DNA from: Pseudoramibacter porci
GTDB lineage: Bacteria; Bacillota; Clostridia; Eubacteriales; Eubacteriaceae
NCBI RefSeq assembly: GCF_009696145.1
Contig: NZ_VUMO01000002.1
Span: 1 to 64,000, forward strand
Direction of reading: 5' to 3'
Length of the DNA stretch: 64,000 bases
Under the pieces are notes generated by a model. It ran no database searches, was not told where the DNA came from, and saw only the letters and a program-made list of their open reading frames with translations. Below, in pieces: positions 22,039 through 31,095 of this stretch; the first letter of the stretch is position 1; each line of letters begins with the position of its first letter. A program made the position numbers and the translations under genes.

Positions 22039-22199
22039 GACAGCGCTCCGCCGACCGGCGACAGTCCTGGCGATGTTTTCGACAGGCCCAGAACCACAGT
22101 CAGCAGGTAGGGCGGCTCTTCGGCGTTTTTCCCTTTCCCCGCCGTTCCCTTCGCCCTGATGCGATCCTGACGGGTACTGATGAAAGACGCACCTCTATC
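22039..22199 (-). promoter_or_regulatory. Lysine riboswitch (L-box)
   Basis: On the minus strand the conserved blocks appear in order: GATAGAGGTGCG, AGTA, GGGAAAAACGCCGAAG, GGACTGTCGCCGG and GGAGCGCTGTC. P1 pairs GATAG (22195-22199) with CTGTC (22039-22043). Lysine binding should favour the terminator at 21972-21998 and repress asd-dapA-dapB. Confidence 0.93.
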
Positions 22200-22233
22200 T
22201 TTGTTTTTTTTATATAAAAATTTGCTGGTTTTT

Positions 22234-22262
22234 ATTGTATCAAAAAGCCAATGGTTTGAAAA
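22234..22262 (-). promoter_or_regulatory. Promoter of the lysine-riboswitch transcript
   Basis: TTTTCA (22257-22262) and TACAAT (22234-22239) are 17 bp apart on the minus strand. The -35 is weak. Confidence 0.5.
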
Positions 22263-22274
22263 GAGAAAAGTCAA

Positions 22275-22307
22275 ATAAAAAAGCAGCGGTTCACCAGGCC
22301 GCTGCTT
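22275..22307 (-). terminator. Terminator after the cobalamin-riboswitch transcript
   Basis: GCAGCGG (22299-22305 on minus) and CCGCTGC (22283-22289) form a 7-bp stem followed by six T on the minus strand. It ends the cobalamin leader about 160 nt past the aptamer with no credible gene in between. Confidence 0.88.
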
Positions 22308-22465
22308 CAAAGAGATGGTTCCATTCCTTTTTAAAGCAAATGGAAAGAGGAATGAATTAATGAAGGTTAAATAGAAAGGATCCATTCGTCAAACCGACCT
22401 CTTTCGTGTCTGTTGTAACGCCGCTTCGTCTTGGCACTTTAAATCGGGAGAGCCAAAACTAATCA

Positions 22466-22599
22466 CTGTGCCGGTCTTCTGACTTCGCGATCTCATCAGC
22501 GCTCCCTTCCCGCCTTTCAGCAGTGGCTATGAGCGCGCATTTCGCGTTACAGCTGCGATTTACAGTACAGGTCTTTCACCTGTTTCCCTTTACCCACAG
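22466..22599 (-). promoter_or_regulatory. Cobalamin riboswitch without an evident target gene
   Basis: On the minus strand the B12-box architecture is clear: GGGAAACAGGTGAAAGACCTG, CTGTAAATCGCAGCTGT, AGCCACTG, GGCGGGAAGG, GATGAGATCGCGAAGTCAG and AAGACCGGCAC. P1 pairs CTGTG (22595-22599) with CACAG (22466-22470). Downstream there are about 160 nt, a possible TTGGC/GCCAA hairpin (about 22428-22456), then a strong terminator. The remnant frame from 22385 has no family resemblance. Confidence 0.92.
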
Positions 22600-22623
22600 G
22601 ATCTTTTTTATTTAACTAATATA

Positions 22624-22652
22624 ATTATAAAATATTCTCACAGAAACGTCAA
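22624..22652 (-). promoter_or_regulatory. Promoter of the cobalamin-riboswitch RNA
   Basis: TTGACG (22647-22652) and TATAAT (22624-22629) are 17 bp apart on the minus strand; transcription would begin about 20 nt before the aptamer. Confidence 0.82.
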
Positions 22653-22676
22653 TCCATTTGAGAAAAGGTCTCAAAT

Positions 22677-23414
22677 TTACATATTTTCGACCGCTTCGGC
22701 CATGACCTTTGCAATATCGTCGCGAATGACCAATTCTGCCTTGGAGTCCGCCGACGTCGCCGATTTATTGATTTCGACAAGGTGTTTGCCTCTGAAGTAA
22801 TTGATCAAGCCGGCCGCCGGGTAGACGATTAAGGATGTGCCGCCGACGATGAGCGTGTCTGCCTTTGAAATAGCATCCACCGCACCGTTGATCTGTGCCG
22901 GATCCAGCGCTTCTTCGTAAAGCACGACGTCGGGCTTGACTATCGCGCCGCATTTTTCACATTTTGGCACCCCCAGCTGCGCCATGACCCATTCGTCGTC
23001 GTAAAACGCGCCGCATTTCGTGCAGTAATTGCGCTTGACCGAACCGTGAAGCTCAAAGACGATTTCGCTGCCTGCCTTTTGATGCAGGCCGTCGATATTC
23101 TGCGTCACCACGGCCTTGACCTTGCCCATCTTTTCAAGTTTGGCCAATGCGATGTGGCAGCCATTGGGCTCCGCCTTGGGATAGACCATCTTGTCCCGAT
23201 AGAAACGGTAAAATTCCTCGGTGTGATTGACGAAAAAACTGTGAGAGACCATTTCCTCCGGCGTGAAAGTCGCATTGAGCTTTTGGCTGTAAATGCCGCC
23301 GGCCGATCTAAAATCTGGAATACCGGAAGCCGTTGAAACGCCAGCCCCGCCGAAAAAGACGATGTTGTCGCTTTCTCTCAAAATATTGGTTAACTTTGAA
23401 ATATCTGATGCCAT
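22677..23414 (-). CDS. NAD-dependent protein deacylase (Sir2 family)
   Basis: A 245-residue sirtuin. The NAD loop is GGAGVSTASGIPDFRS near residue 23, the NAD/ribose motif is TQNIDGLH, the catalytic His is in ELHGS, and a four-Cys zinc site is formed by CTKCG and CEKCG. The C-terminal GGTSLIVYPA motif completes the fold. It removes acyl groups from protein lysines using NAD. The start at 23414 has GGGGG 7 nt upstream; an ATG 15 codons earlier does not. It has its own promoter. A short TTTGAGA/TCTCAAA hairpin (22657-22675) follows the stop without a T-run. Confidence 0.93.
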   Translation of the reverse strand: MASDISKLTNILRESDNIVFFGGAGVSTASGIPDFRSAGGIYSQKLNATFTPEEMVSHSFFVNHTEEFYRFYRDKMVYPKAEPNGCHIALAKLEKMGKVKAVVTQNIDGLHQKAGSEIVFELHGSVKRNYCTKCGAFYDDEWVMAQLGVPKCEKCGAIVKPDVVLYEEALDPAQINGAVDAISKADTLIVGGTSLIVYPAAGLINYFRGKHLVEINKSATSADSKAELVIRDDIAKVMAEAVENM

Positions 23415-23436
23415 TGAAAAACCCCCTTTTGTTTTT

Positions 23437-23466
23437 ATTATACGCCTGTTCTTTGCCAAATGCCAA
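23437..23466 (-). promoter_or_regulatory. Promoter of the sirtuin gene
   Basis: TTGGCA (23461-23466) and TATAAT (23437-23442) are 18 bp apart on the minus strand. Confidence 0.7.
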
Positions 23467-23471
23467 CCACA

Positions 23472-23499
23472 AAAAAACGCTGCCCCATGGACAGCGTTT
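23472..23499 (-). terminator. Intrinsic terminator of typA
   Basis: AAACGCTG and CAGCGTTT form an 8-bp stem with a 9-nt loop, followed on the minus strand by T. It lies 20 bp past the typA stop. Confidence 0.88.
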
Positions 23500-23518
23500 A
23501 ATGGTTCAATCCCGTTGC

Positions 23519-25348
23519 TTACTGATTGCCGCCGCCCCGGCGCGCACGTCTTCTGTCGAGTTCAGACAGAATCTTTTTGCGCAGGCGGATGTGCTGCGGC
23601 GTAACTTCGACGAGTTCGTCGTCTTCAATGAATTCAAGGGCTTCTTCGAGGGAGAAGACCTTCGGATCGATGAGCTTCAAAGCTTCATCGGAACCGGACG
23701 CACGGGTGTTGGTCAGCTTCTTGTTCTTAATCGGATTGACGACCATGTCGTCGCTGCGGTTGTTGATCCCGATGATCATCCCTTCGTAGACCTTGGTGCC
23801 CGGATCGACCAAAAGCGTCCCGCGGTCGCTTAAATTAAACAGCGAATAAGCCATGGTTTCACCGTTGACGCCGGATACCAATACGCCGTTCTGACGGCCT
23901 GGAATGTCCCCTTTGTAGCGTTCGAAATGGTCGAAGCGGCGCACCAGCGTTCCTTCGCCATGGGTGTCGTTGATGAATTCGCTCTGATAACCGAGCAGCC
24001 CGCGGGTCGGGACTTCGAACGTCATATCAGTCCAGCCTTCTTCAGAGTTCATCTGGGTCATCATCCCTTTGCGCTGGTTCAATTTAGCGATAACCGTTCC
24101 GGAGTATTCGTCCGGCACGTTGGCGACGACTTCTTCGATCGGTTCAGTCTTGTGGCCGGATTCATCGGTTCTGAAAATGACCTCCGGTTTGGAAACAGCC
24201 AGCTCGTAGCCTTCACGGCGCATGTTTTCAATCAAAATCGACAGGTGCAGTTCGCCGCGGCCCGAAACCTTGAACCCTTCGGTGGTGTCCGGCAAAGGTT
24301 CAACTTCAAGACCGACGTTGACTTCCAATTCTTTTTCCAGACGCGCCTTGAGGTGGCGGGTCGTGATGAAATCCCCTTCCTGGCCGGCAAAAGGCGAGGT
24401 ATTGACGAAGAAATTCATCGACAGGGTCGGCTTTTCAATTTCGATCATTTCCATCGGCTGAACCTGATCCACTTCGCCGATGGTTTCGCCGATCGAGATA
24501 TCCGCAATCCCGGAAACAACGGCGATATCGCCGGCCGGCGCCGCTTTAACCGGCACTCTGGAAAGTCCTTTGTAAACAAAGACCTGGTTGACCTTTACTT
24601 TTTCGAAACTGCCGTCGCGCTTGGCCACTTCCAGCTGGTCGCCTTCGTGAATCGTCCCGCTGGAAATGCGGCCGATGCCGAGGCGGCCGATGTAGTCGTC
24701 GTAGGCCAGCGATGAAATCTGCATCTGCAGCGGTTCAAGACTCAGATCTTCCTGGACGCCGACGTGTTTGATAATCGTGTCAAACAACGGCGTCAAGTCG
24801 GTGCTGTCGTCGTCCATTTCGTATTTGGCAATCCCTTCCTTGGCGATTCCGTAGAGAATCGGGAAATCCAGCTGTTCGTCGTTGGCGTGGAGTTCGACAA
24901 AGAGGTCGAAGACTTCGTCGACGACTTCTTCAGCGCGCTGATCCTTCTTGTCGATCTTATTGATGAACAGAATCGGGCGCAGCCCCTGTTCGAGGGATTT
25001 GTTCAAAACGAAGCGGGTCTGAGGCATCGGTCCTTCGCTCGCGTCGACGAGCAGGATGACCGTATCCACCGTCTTGAGAATACGTTCCACTTCAGAGGAG
25101 AAGTCGGCGTGGCCCGGCGTATCGACGATGTTGATTTTAATGCCGTCGTGCATGACCGAACAGTTCTTGGAATAAATGGTGATCCCGCGTTCCCGTTCCA
25201 AATCATTAGAGTCCATCACACAGTCGACAACCTTCTGGTTGTCGCGGAAGACGTGACTCTGATTGAGGAAAGCGTCGACCAGTGTCGATTTGCCCGCGTC
25301 AACGTGCGCAATCACAGCAATATTAATAATGGGATTTTCTTGTTTCAT
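23519..25348 (-). CDS. typA: Translational GTPase TypA/BipA
   Basis: A 609-residue ribosome-associated GTPase. G-domain motifs are AHVDAGKSTLVD (residues 14-25), DTPGHADF, and NKIDKKDQR. EF-G-like domains II, III and V follow, and the C-terminal TypA-specific domain contains the NGVLVSGVNGETMAYS stretch. It assists ribosome assembly and stress or cold adaptation. It is a single-gene unit with its own promoter and terminator. Length is normal. Confidence 0.96.
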   Translation of the reverse strand: MKQENPIINIAVIAHVDAGKSTLVDAFLNQSHVFRDNQKVVDCVMDSNDLERERGITIYSKNCSVMHDGIKINIVDTPGHADFSSEVERILKTVDTVILLVDASEGPMPQTRFVLNKSLEQGLRPILFINKIDKKDQRAEEVVDEVFDLFVELHANDEQLDFPILYGIAKEGIAKYEMDDDSTDLTPLFDTIIKHVGVQEDLSLEPLQMQISSLAYDDYIGRLGIGRISSGTIHEGDQLEVAKRDGSFEKVKVNQVFVYKGLSRVPVKAAPAGDIAVVSGIADISIGETIGEVDQVQPMEMIEIEKPTLSMNFFVNTSPFAGQEGDFITTRHLKARLEKELEVNVGLEVEPLPDTTEGFKVSGRGELHLSILIENMRREGYELAVSKPEVIFRTDESGHKTEPIEEVVANVPDEYSGTVIAKLNQRKGMMTQMNSEEGWTDMTFEVPTRGLLGYQSEFINDTHGEGTLVRRFDHFERYKGDIPGRQNGVLVSGVNGETMAYSLFNLSDRGTLLVDPGTKVYEGMIIGINNRSDDMVVNPIKNKKLTNTRASGSDEALKLIDPKVFSLEEALEFIEDDELVEVTPQHIRLRKKILSELDRRRARRGGGNQ

Positions 25349-25461
25349 TCATTTCTCCTGTTAACAAATTTCGATGCCAATAATGATCAATGTATGTCGT
25401 ATATTTTCAATTCGCCCGCCTTTGCGCGGGGTTTCATTTGTGTGAAAATTTCGCTTACACG

Positions 25462-25490
25462 ACTATATCACATTTTTCATTTTCTTTCAA
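25462..25490 (-). promoter_or_regulatory. Promoter of typA
   Basis: TTGAAA (25485-25490) and TATAGT (25462-25467) are 17 bp apart on the minus strand, leaving a leader of about 105 nt with a small CCCGC/GCGGG hairpin. Confidence 0.75.
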
Positions 25491-25517
25491 TTTTTCCTTG
25501 ATTTTTTACAAAATGTC

Positions 25518-25546
25518 ACAAAAAAAAGCGGAGGCGGCTCCGCTTT
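25518..25546 (-). terminator. Intrinsic terminator of the SPFH gene
   Basis: AAAGCGGAG (25525-25533) and CTCCGCTTT (25538-25546) form a 9-bp stem with a 4-nt loop, followed by T on the minus strand. Confidence 0.9.
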
Positions 25547-25560
25547 TAAAGGACCATGGA

Positions 25561-26589
25561 TCAATGCGCCTGGTTTTCAACGTCGCGGGCAATTCGCGCC
25601 GTCGTGTCGGCGGCTTCCCGGTCACCGCGCCCGGTTGCGTCTGTGACACACGGATCGCCTTCCGGCGCCTTTTGGGCTTTCGGCGTCTTGTCGACGGGCG
25701 TGTGATCGCCGATTCCCAACGCTTCTCCAGCCACGCCCAAAGAGGTGACCAAGTCGCTGAGGTCCGTCGGCATGTATATTTTCGTCGCTCGGCCATCGGC
25801 CATATCCCTGAGGGCTTCAATGCCTCTGAGCTTTAATACATTCTCTTGAATGTCCGCTTCGTTGAGCATCTTGATGCCGTCAGCCTTCGCCCTTGAGACC
25901 AGCAGCAGCGAGCGCGCTTCCCCTTCGGCGGTGGCGATTTTTGCGTCGCGCTCCGCTTCGGCGGCGAGGATCTTCGCCCTTTTGTCCCCCTCTGCCCGGG
26001 AGACGACCGCTTCCTGATGGGCCTGAGCTTCGAGCACGGTCTGGCGGCGTTCCCGTTCAGCCCGCATCTGTTTGGTCATAACTTCTTCGATTTCCTGAGG
26101 CGGTTTGATATTTTTGATCTCCACCCGGGTCACGCGGATACCCCAGGGATCGGTCGCCTCGTCGAGCACGCCCTGCATCTTCGCGTTAATCACTTCCCGG
26201 CTCGTCAGCGTCTGGTCCAGTTCCATCTCGCCGATGATGTTTCTAAGGGTCGTTGCCGACAGATTTTCTAAACCCGCGCGCGGGTTGTTAATCCCGTAGG
26301 TGTAGAGCTTCGGGTCGAAGACCTTCATGAACACCACCGAATCGATCTGCATTGTGACATTGTCCTTGGTGATGACCGGCTGGGGCGGAAAGTCCAACAC
26401 CTGTTCTTTCAGGGAGACTTTGTTTGTAATCTGATCGATCAGCGGCACTTTCACATGAATGCCGGCCTCCCAAATGGTTTTAAATTTGCCGAGGCGTTCG
26501 ATGATATAAGTCTCAGTCTGCGGCACCACGCGCACGTTGAGCAGCACCAGCACCAGAACGACGACGAGAAAAATAATCGGGCCAATCAT
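25561..26589 (-). CDS. SPFH/stomatin-like membrane protein
   Basis: A 342-residue slipin/QmcA-type protein. One N-terminal membrane helix (IGPIIFLVVVLVLVLLNV) is followed by the SPFH domain (TETYIIERLGKFKTIWEAGI through ISLEE-type strands to about residue 190), then a charged coiled coil rich in Arg, Glu and Ala (about 195-265). The C-terminal tail is charged and poorly conserved. Such proteins form large membrane-associated oligomers; bacterial QmcA is linked to FtsH. The start at 26589 has AAGGAG 6 nt upstream; a 51-codon upstream extension runs through the rpsI terminator and is rejected. Confidence 0.9.
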   Translation of the reverse strand: MIGPIIFLVVVLVLVLLNVRVVPQTETYIIERLGKFKTIWEAGIHVKVPLIDQITNKVSLKEQVLDFPPQPVITKDNVTMQIDSVVFMKVFDPKLYTYGINNPRAGLENLSATTLRNIIGEMELDQTLTSREVINAKMQGVLDEATDPWGIRVTRVEIKNIKPPQEIEEVMTKQMRAERERRQTVLEAQAHQEAVVSRAEGDKRAKILAAEAERDAKIATAEGEARSLLLVSRAKADGIKMLNEADIQENVLKLRGIEALRDMADGRATKIYMPTDLSDLVTSLGVAGEALGIGDHTPVDKTPKAQKAPEGDPCVTDATGRGDREAADTTARIARDVENQAH

Positions 26590-26623
26590 GATATGCTCCT
26601 TATGTAAAAATAAAAATAGGGTT

Positions 26624-26655
26624 AAAAAAAGACTTTGCCGACAAGCGGCAAAGCC
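26624..26655 (-). terminator. Intrinsic terminator of rplM-rpsI
   Basis: On the minus strand GGCTTTGCCG pairs with CGGCAAAGTC around a 5-nt loop, then seven T. It lies 11 bp past rpsI. Confidence 0.9.
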
Positions 26656-26665
26656 CGATAAAAAA

Positions 26666-27058
26666 TTAACGTTTTGAGAACTGCGGTGCGCGGCGCGCTT
26701 TTTTGAGACCGTATTTCTTACGTTCGACCATTCTGTCGTCACGGGTTAAGAAACCAGCCTTCTTCAGTTCGGGGCGCAGGTTGACGTCTGCTTCGACCAG
26801 CGCACGGGCAATGCCGTGGCGGATCGCGCCGGCCTGACCATTGAAACCGCCGCCATAAACGTTGACAACAACGTCAAAGCTGTCGGTTGTGTTGGTTAAT
26901 GCCAACGGCTGACGTGCGATCATTTTCAGGGTTTCAAGTCCGAAATAATCGTCAATGTCGCGACCGTTGATTGTAAACTTGCCATCGCCAGGTAACAAAC
27001 GTACACGTGCGACGGAAACTTTTCTTCTGCCTGTTCCAAAATATTGTACTTTTGCCAT
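26666..27058 (-). CDS. rpsI: 30S ribosomal protein S9
   Basis: A 130-residue protein. It begins [17 protein letters not shown] and ends in the conserved basic tail [14 protein letters not shown], whose last residues reach the tRNA anticodon region of the 30S P site. The central [19 protein letters not shown] is the family signature. It lies 19 bp after rplM, the usual L13-S9 pair, and is followed by a strong terminator. Length is normal. Confidence 0.97.
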   Translation of the reverse strand: MAKVQYFGTGRRKVSVARVRLLPGDGKFTINGRDIDDYFGLETLKMIARQPLALTNTTDSFDVVVNVYGGGFNGQAGAIRHGIARALVEADVNLRPELKKAGFLTRDDRMVERKKYGLKKARRAPQFSKR

Positions 27059-27077
27059 GTTTTATACCTCTCTCAGA

Positions 27078-27515
27078 TTACAGCGCCATTTCTTCAGGCT
27101 GCTGTGCTGCATGCGGATGATCCGGACCTGCGTAAACGCGAAGTTTCTTCATCACCTGATCGCCGAGCTTGTTGTGTGGCACCATACCGCGGACTGCTTT
27201 GTAAACGAGCTGAGCCGGTTTTTCTGCCAAGAACTGACGGTAAGCGATTTCCTTCAGTCCGCCCGGGTGACCGGAATAGGTCTTGTAGAGCTTCTGATCG
27301 AGTTTATTGCCCGTTAATCTGATTTTATCAGCGTTGACAATAATGACAAAATCACCGCAATCTGCATGAGGGGTGAAGCACGGTTTGTTCTTACCTCTTA
27401 ACACATTTGCGACTTCTGCAGCCAGACGGCCTAGCACTTTGTCTGTCGCGTCGACCACATACCATTTGCGATCTATATCCTGAGATTTAGCCATTTTTGT
27501 GGCGTATGCTTTCAT
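27078..27515 (-). CDS. rplM: 50S ribosomal protein L13
   Basis: A 145-residue early-assembly protein. Signatures: KWYVVDATDKVLGRLAAEVA near residue 17, GDFVIIVNADKIRLTG and AVRGMVPHNKLG near 110. AAGGAGG precedes the ATG at 27515 by 9 nt. The 140-nt leader upstream carries three hairpins and may be the target of autoregulation. It forms a two-gene operon with rpsI. Confidence 0.97.
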   Translation of the reverse strand: MKAYATKMAKSQDIDRKWYVVDATDKVLGRLAAEVANVLRGKNKPCFTPHADCGDFVIIVNADKIRLTGNKLDQKLYKTYSGHPGGLKEIAYRQFLAEKPAQLVYKAVRGMVPHNKLGDQVMKKLRVYAGPDHPHAAQQPEEMAL

Positions 27516-27534
27516 CTCATATCCTCCTTGATTG

Positions 27535-27655
27535 TAAGTTGTTTTTTTCGATAAAAGTGGGAAATTATCGAAAGCGAAATGACCGGCTGATTGGTTGGCT
27601 CAGCCGTTATATCATTTTGTACCTAGGGGCAGAGGTACATGAAAGCCTGAAACAC
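27535..27655 (-). promoter_or_regulatory. Structured rplM leader (possible L13 autoregulatory leader)
   Basis: In RNA order there are three hairpins: TGTACC/AGGTACA-type (about 27626-27645), CGGCTG/CAGCCG (about 27584-27606) and TCGATAA/TTATCGA (about 27550-27572). Known L13 leaders of Firmicutes occupy this position. No sequence alignment was possible. Confidence 0.45.
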
Positions 27656-27685
27656 ATTATATTATAGGCCGCTTTTTTCTGTCAA
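27656..27685 (-). promoter_or_regulatory. Promoter of rplM-rpsI
   Basis: TTGACA (27680-27685) and TATAAT (27656-27661) are 18 bp apart on the minus strand. Confidence 0.82.
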
Positions 27686-27692
27686 TTCTTTT

Positions 27693-28448
27693 TCACATTT
27701 TTATGAAATTATTTTCGTAGTAAACGCGGGTCAGCTCCAGCCCCTTGGCCGGCGCCGTCACTCCCGCCGCATTCCGGTCTTTCGCGGCGATGATGCCGGC
27801 CATCGCGTCCGGCGCCAGCTTCCCCGATCCGATGGCGACGAGGGTGCCGGTTAAAATCCGGACCATGTTGTAGAGAAAGCCGTTGCCGATGTATTGAACG
27901 ATCAGCATCGGCCCGTCTTCTGTAATCGCAATGCGGTCCACCCGTCTGACCGAAGTCTTGGCTGAGGAGCCCGCCGCCTGGAAACTCTTAAAGTCGTGGG
28001 TGCCGACGGCGTCTCCCGCGGCCGCTCGCATGCGGTCCACATCGAGGAAATAAGACACCTGCCAGCTGAAATCCGCCGTCAGCGGATCGGCGATGGGTCC
28101 ACGATAAATGCGGTAGGTGTAGCATTTGCCCTTTGCGTCGTACCGGCTGTGAAAATCCAGGGGCACCTCGAAGCTCGACATGACCCGGCAGGCCTCCGGC
28201 AAATGGGCGTTGAGGGCGTAGGCAAAACGTTCCGCCGGAATGGACGACGCAGTTTTGAAATTAGCGCGCTGCCCTCTTGCGTGGACGCCGGCATCGGTGC
28301 GTCCGGCGCCGTAGATCGTCACCGGCTCGCCGGTCACCTCGGCGGCCGCCCGTTTTAATTCGCCTTCCACGGTCCGGGCGTTTTTCTGAATCTGCCAGCC
28401 GGCGAAGGCGTCTCCCCGGTAGGCCACGACTAATCCAATGTTTTTCAT
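27693..28448 (-). CDS. truA: tRNA pseudouridine(38-40) synthase TruA
   Basis: A 251-residue enzyme that isomerises uridines 38-40 in the tRNA anticodon arm. The catalytic Asp is in GAGRTDAGVHARGQ near residue 46; other motifs are YRIYRGPIADP and QYIGNGFLYNMVRI near residue 195. It follows ecfT by 4 bp in the ecfA1-ecfA2-ecfT-truA unit, a common arrangement in Clostridia. It ends 7 bp before the rplM promoter. Confidence 0.96.
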   Translation of the reverse strand: MKNIGLVVAYRGDAFAGWQIQKNARTVEGELKRAAAEVTGEPVTIYGAGRTDAGVHARGQRANFKTASSIPAERFAYALNAHLPEACRVMSSFEVPLDFHSRYDAKGKCYTYRIYRGPIADPLTADFSWQVSYFLDVDRMRAAAGDAVGTHDFKSFQAAGSSAKTSVRRVDRIAITEDGPMLIVQYIGNGFLYNMVRILTGTLVAIGSGKLAPDAMAGIIAAKDRNAAGVTAPAKGLELTRVYYENNFIKM

Positions 28449-28452
28449 CGGC

Positions 28453-29277
28453 TTATCCGAAGGGGAAGGGCCACGGGTATTGGATGAACCGGGAACCGAT
28501 CATCGCCGCCGCCATGGCCGCGAGCACGAGATAGGCCACCGCATCTCTCTTGGTGTAGGTCAGCACGTACATCCGGGTCCGGCCGTTTCCGCCGCGGTAG
28601 CACCGGGCTTCCATGGCAGTTGCCAGCTCGTCCGCCCGTCTGAAGGCGGAGACGAACAGCGGCACGAGGATCGGAATCAACGCCTTGGCCCGATCGATGA
28701 GATTGCCGGTTTCGAAATCGGCACCGCGGGCTTTCTGAGCCTTCATGATTTTGTCCGTTTCTTCCATCAAAGTCGGAATGAAGCGCAGCGCGATAGACAT
28801 CATCATCGCCAAATCGTGTGCCACGCGTTTGAGACCCGGAATCACCGACATCCCAGCTTCCATCCCGTCGGTCAAATCCATCGGCGAGGTGGCCAGCGTC
28901 ATAATCGACGTCCCCGCCACCAGCAGCGTCAGGCGCAGCGCCATAAAGATCGAAAGCTTCAGCCCTTCCCGCGTAATGTGCAGGACTTTCCAATGCCAGA
29001 GCACCTGCCCCGGCGTCATGAACATATTGAGGATGAAAGTCAGCACAATGATAAAGATCAGCGGCTTGAGCCCTCTCGCGATGTAAACGAAGGGAATTTT
29101 CGAAAGGACGATCACCAGTGCCAGCATCCCGATCGCGATCAAATAACCGACGGGATTGTTGACGACGAAGAGTAGAATGATGTACGCCAAGGTAAAATTG
29201 ATCTTCGTCCGCGGGTCCAGCTGGTGGATCACCGAACCCGTCGGGTAATATTGGCCGAGGGTAATGTCTTTAAACAT
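28453..29277 (-). CDS. ecfT: ECF transporter transmembrane subunit EcfT
   Basis: A 274-residue membrane scaffold that couples the two ATPases to interchangeable S components such as RibU. There are about five hydrophobic segments, and the two coupling-helix motifs with the Ala-Arg-Gly signature are visible: AQKARGADF near residue 158 and [10 protein letters not shown] near 215. The ATG at 29277 has GGAGG 8 nt upstream; the gene overlaps ecfA2 by 8 bp. Confidence 0.94.
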   Translation of the reverse strand: MFKDITLGQYYPTGSVIHQLDPRTKINFTLAYIILLFVVNNPVGYLIAIGMLALVIVLSKIPFVYIARGLKPLIFIIVLTFILNMFMTPGQVLWHWKVLHITREGLKLSIFMALRLTLLVAGTSIMTLATSPMDLTDGMEAGMSVIPGLKRVAHDLAMMMSIALRFIPTLMEETDKIMKAQKARGADFETGNLIDRAKALIPILVPLFVSAFRRADELATAMEARCYRGGNGRTRMYVLTYTKRDAVAYLVLAAMAAAMIGSRFIQYPWPFPFG

Positions 29278-30136
29278 GGCGTTCACCTCCAAACACCCGT
29301 TCGATCTCCGCTTTAGCGGCTTCGACCGTGAAGATATCGTCGTTGACCTCTGGATTCTGCTTTTTAAGCGCCCGCATCAGATATTTGACTTCCGGCACGG
29401 CGAGGCCCATTTTTTCAAGCTCGTCGACATGGCGGAACACCACCGTCGGCGTGTCGTAATACACTGCCTTCCCCTTGTACATGACGAGAATGCGGTCGGC
29501 ATAGCGGCCGACGTCTTCCATGCTGTGGGAAACCAAAATAACCGTGTTGCCCGTCGCCTTGTGCAGCTTCTCAATCTGTCCGAGGATCATATCCCGGCCG
29601 TGGGGGTCAAGGCCTGCTGTCGGTTCGTCGAGAATCAAAACCTCCGGCCGCATCGCCAGCACACCAGCAATGGCGACACGCCGCATCTGGCCGCCTGAAA
29701 GCTCAAAGGGCGACACGTCTTTCATCTTTTCAAAGTCCAGACCGACCATTTCGATGGCCCATTTGACCCGTTCCTGAATCTCTTCTTCAGAAAGTTTAAG
29801 ATTCTTCGGGCCGAAAGCCACATCCTTGGCGACCGTCTCTTCGAAAAGCTGATGTTCCGGATACTGGAAAACCAACCCCACCGAAAACCGGGTCTTAACC
29901 AGATCGGCCTTAGACTGACCAAAAATATCGACGCCGTTTAAATAAACTGTGCCGGATGTCGGCGCGATCAGACCGTTCAAATGCTGAATCAGTGTGGACT
30001 TGCCGGAGCCGGTGTGGCCGATCAGCGCGATGAAATGCCCATTCTCCAGCTCGACGTTGACATCATCGAGGGCCTTGAACTCAAAGGGCGAGTTCTGCGC
30101 GTAAATGTGATCCAAGTGTTCTATTTTAAGTGACAT
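29270..30136 (-). CDS. ecfA2: ECF transporter ATPase EcfA2
   Basis: A 288-residue ATPase. Walker A is [10 protein letters not shown] at about 39-48, the Q-loop region [13 protein letters not shown], signature [13 protein letters not shown], and Walker [15 protein letters not shown]. The C-terminal extension of about 40 residues is typical of EcfA'. It overlaps ecfA1 by 16 bp and ecfT by 8 bp. With EcfA1 it forms the heterodimer energising vitamin uptake. Confidence 0.95.
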   Translation of the reverse strand: MSLKIEHLDHIYAQNSPFEFKALDDVNVELENGHFIALIGHTGSGKSTLIQHLNGLIAPTSGTVYLNGVDIFGQSKADLVKTRFSVGLVFQYPEHQLFEETVAKDVAFGPKNLKLSEEEIQERVKWAIEMVGLDFEKMKDVSPFELSGGQMRRVAIAGVLAMRPEVLILDEPTAGLDPHGRDMILGQIEKLHKATGNTVILVSHSMEDVGRYADRILVMYKGKAVYYDTPTVVFRHVDELEKMGLAVPEVKYLMRALKKQNPEVNDDIFTVEAAKAEIERVFGGERHV

Positions 30137-31017
30137 AGCGCCTCCACCATTTCCGTAATTTTAAGCACATCCCTTGGAATATCGTATCCGTCCTGATTTA
30201 AAAGATAGGCCAGCTCCGTCATCTGCGGCACATCGAGGCCAATGTCTTTCAGCATGGCGACTTGTGAAAAAATTTCCCGCGGCGTTCCCGTCGCGACAAT
30301 GCGGCCGCCGTCCATGACGATAATGCGGTCCGCGCCGACAAGCTCCGTCATATAGTGCGTGATGTGCAGCACCGTCATGCCGTGTTTACGATTCAAATTG
30401 GTGATGGTCTTCATCACCTCGGCCCGACCGTTGGGGTCGAGCATGGCCGTCGGTTCGTCAAAAATAATACAGTCCGGCTGCATCGCGAGAATCCCGGCAA
30501 TGGCAATCCGCTGCTTCTGGCCGCCTGAAAGCTGGTGCGGGCGGGCTTTGCGGTAATCCGACATGCCCACCAAATCGAGCACCTCTGTCACTTTTTCTTT
30601 AATTTGTTCTGAAGGCACGCCGAGGTTTTCCATACCGAAAGCCACGTCGGTTTCCACCACCGAGGAGACCAATTGGTTGTCCGGATTTTGAAAGACCATC
30701 CCGGCAGTCTTTCTAATCTTCCAGATCTTTTCCGGATCCTTCGTGTTCATTCCTTCGATCCAGGCATCTCCCGAATCCGGCGAAAGAATCCCGTTCAGGA
30801 TTTTCGACAGCGTCGACTTACCCGAGCCGTTATGCCCGATGATGCCGACAAACTCGCCGCGCGCCACCGTTAAATTGACATCGCTCAGTGCCTGCTTTGG
30901 CTGGTCACTGTCTTCCACCGGATAGGCGTAGCTGAGATTTTCAACCCGGATAATCGGCTGGCGCTCTGCGTCCTGGCCGTTCTGACCGTGTGTTACAAAA
31001 GCTGTTTGCTCATTCAT
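30121..31017 (-). CDS. ecfA1: ECF transporter ATPase EcfA1
   Basis: A 298-residue ATPase. Walker A is [12 protein letters not shown] near residue 60, the Q-loop region [13 protein letters not shown], signature [13 protein letters not shown] and Walker [16 protein letters not shown] 24-residue N-terminal extension precedes the NBD. It is the first gene of the ecf unit with its own promoter just after the alpha-operon terminator. Confidence 0.95.
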   Translation of the reverse strand: MNEQTAFVTHGQNGQDAERQPIIRVENLSYAYPVEDSDQPKQALSDVNLTVARGEFVGIIGHNGSGKSTLSKILNGILSPDSGDAWIEGMNTKDPEKIWKIRKTAGMVFQNPDNQLVSSVVETDVAFGMENLGVPSEQIKEKVTEVLDLVGMSDYRKARPHQLSGGQKQRIAIAGILAMQPDCIIFDEPTAMLDPNGRAEVMKTITNLNRKHGMTVLHITHYMTELVGADRIIVMDGGRIVATGTPREIFSQVAMLKDIGLDVPQMTELAYLLNQDGYDIPRDVLKITEMVEALCHLK

Positions 31018-31065
31018 ATCCTTATCCTTTGTATTTCGTCAATCTGACGATTATTTCCGCATGCC

Positions 31066-31093
31066 ATTATAATACAAAACAGCCCGCTTGCAA
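31066..31093 (-). promoter_or_regulatory. Promoter of ecfA1-ecfA2-ecfT-truA
   Basis: TTGCAA (31088-31093) and TATAAT (31066-31071) are 16 bp apart on the minus strand. Confidence 0.7.
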
Positions 31094-31095
31094 AA

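Noticed and set aside
21930-22385. 151-codon minus-strand frame after the cobalamin riboswitch
   Set aside because: It crosses a terminator, the lysine riboswitch and a second terminator; composition is not protein-like.
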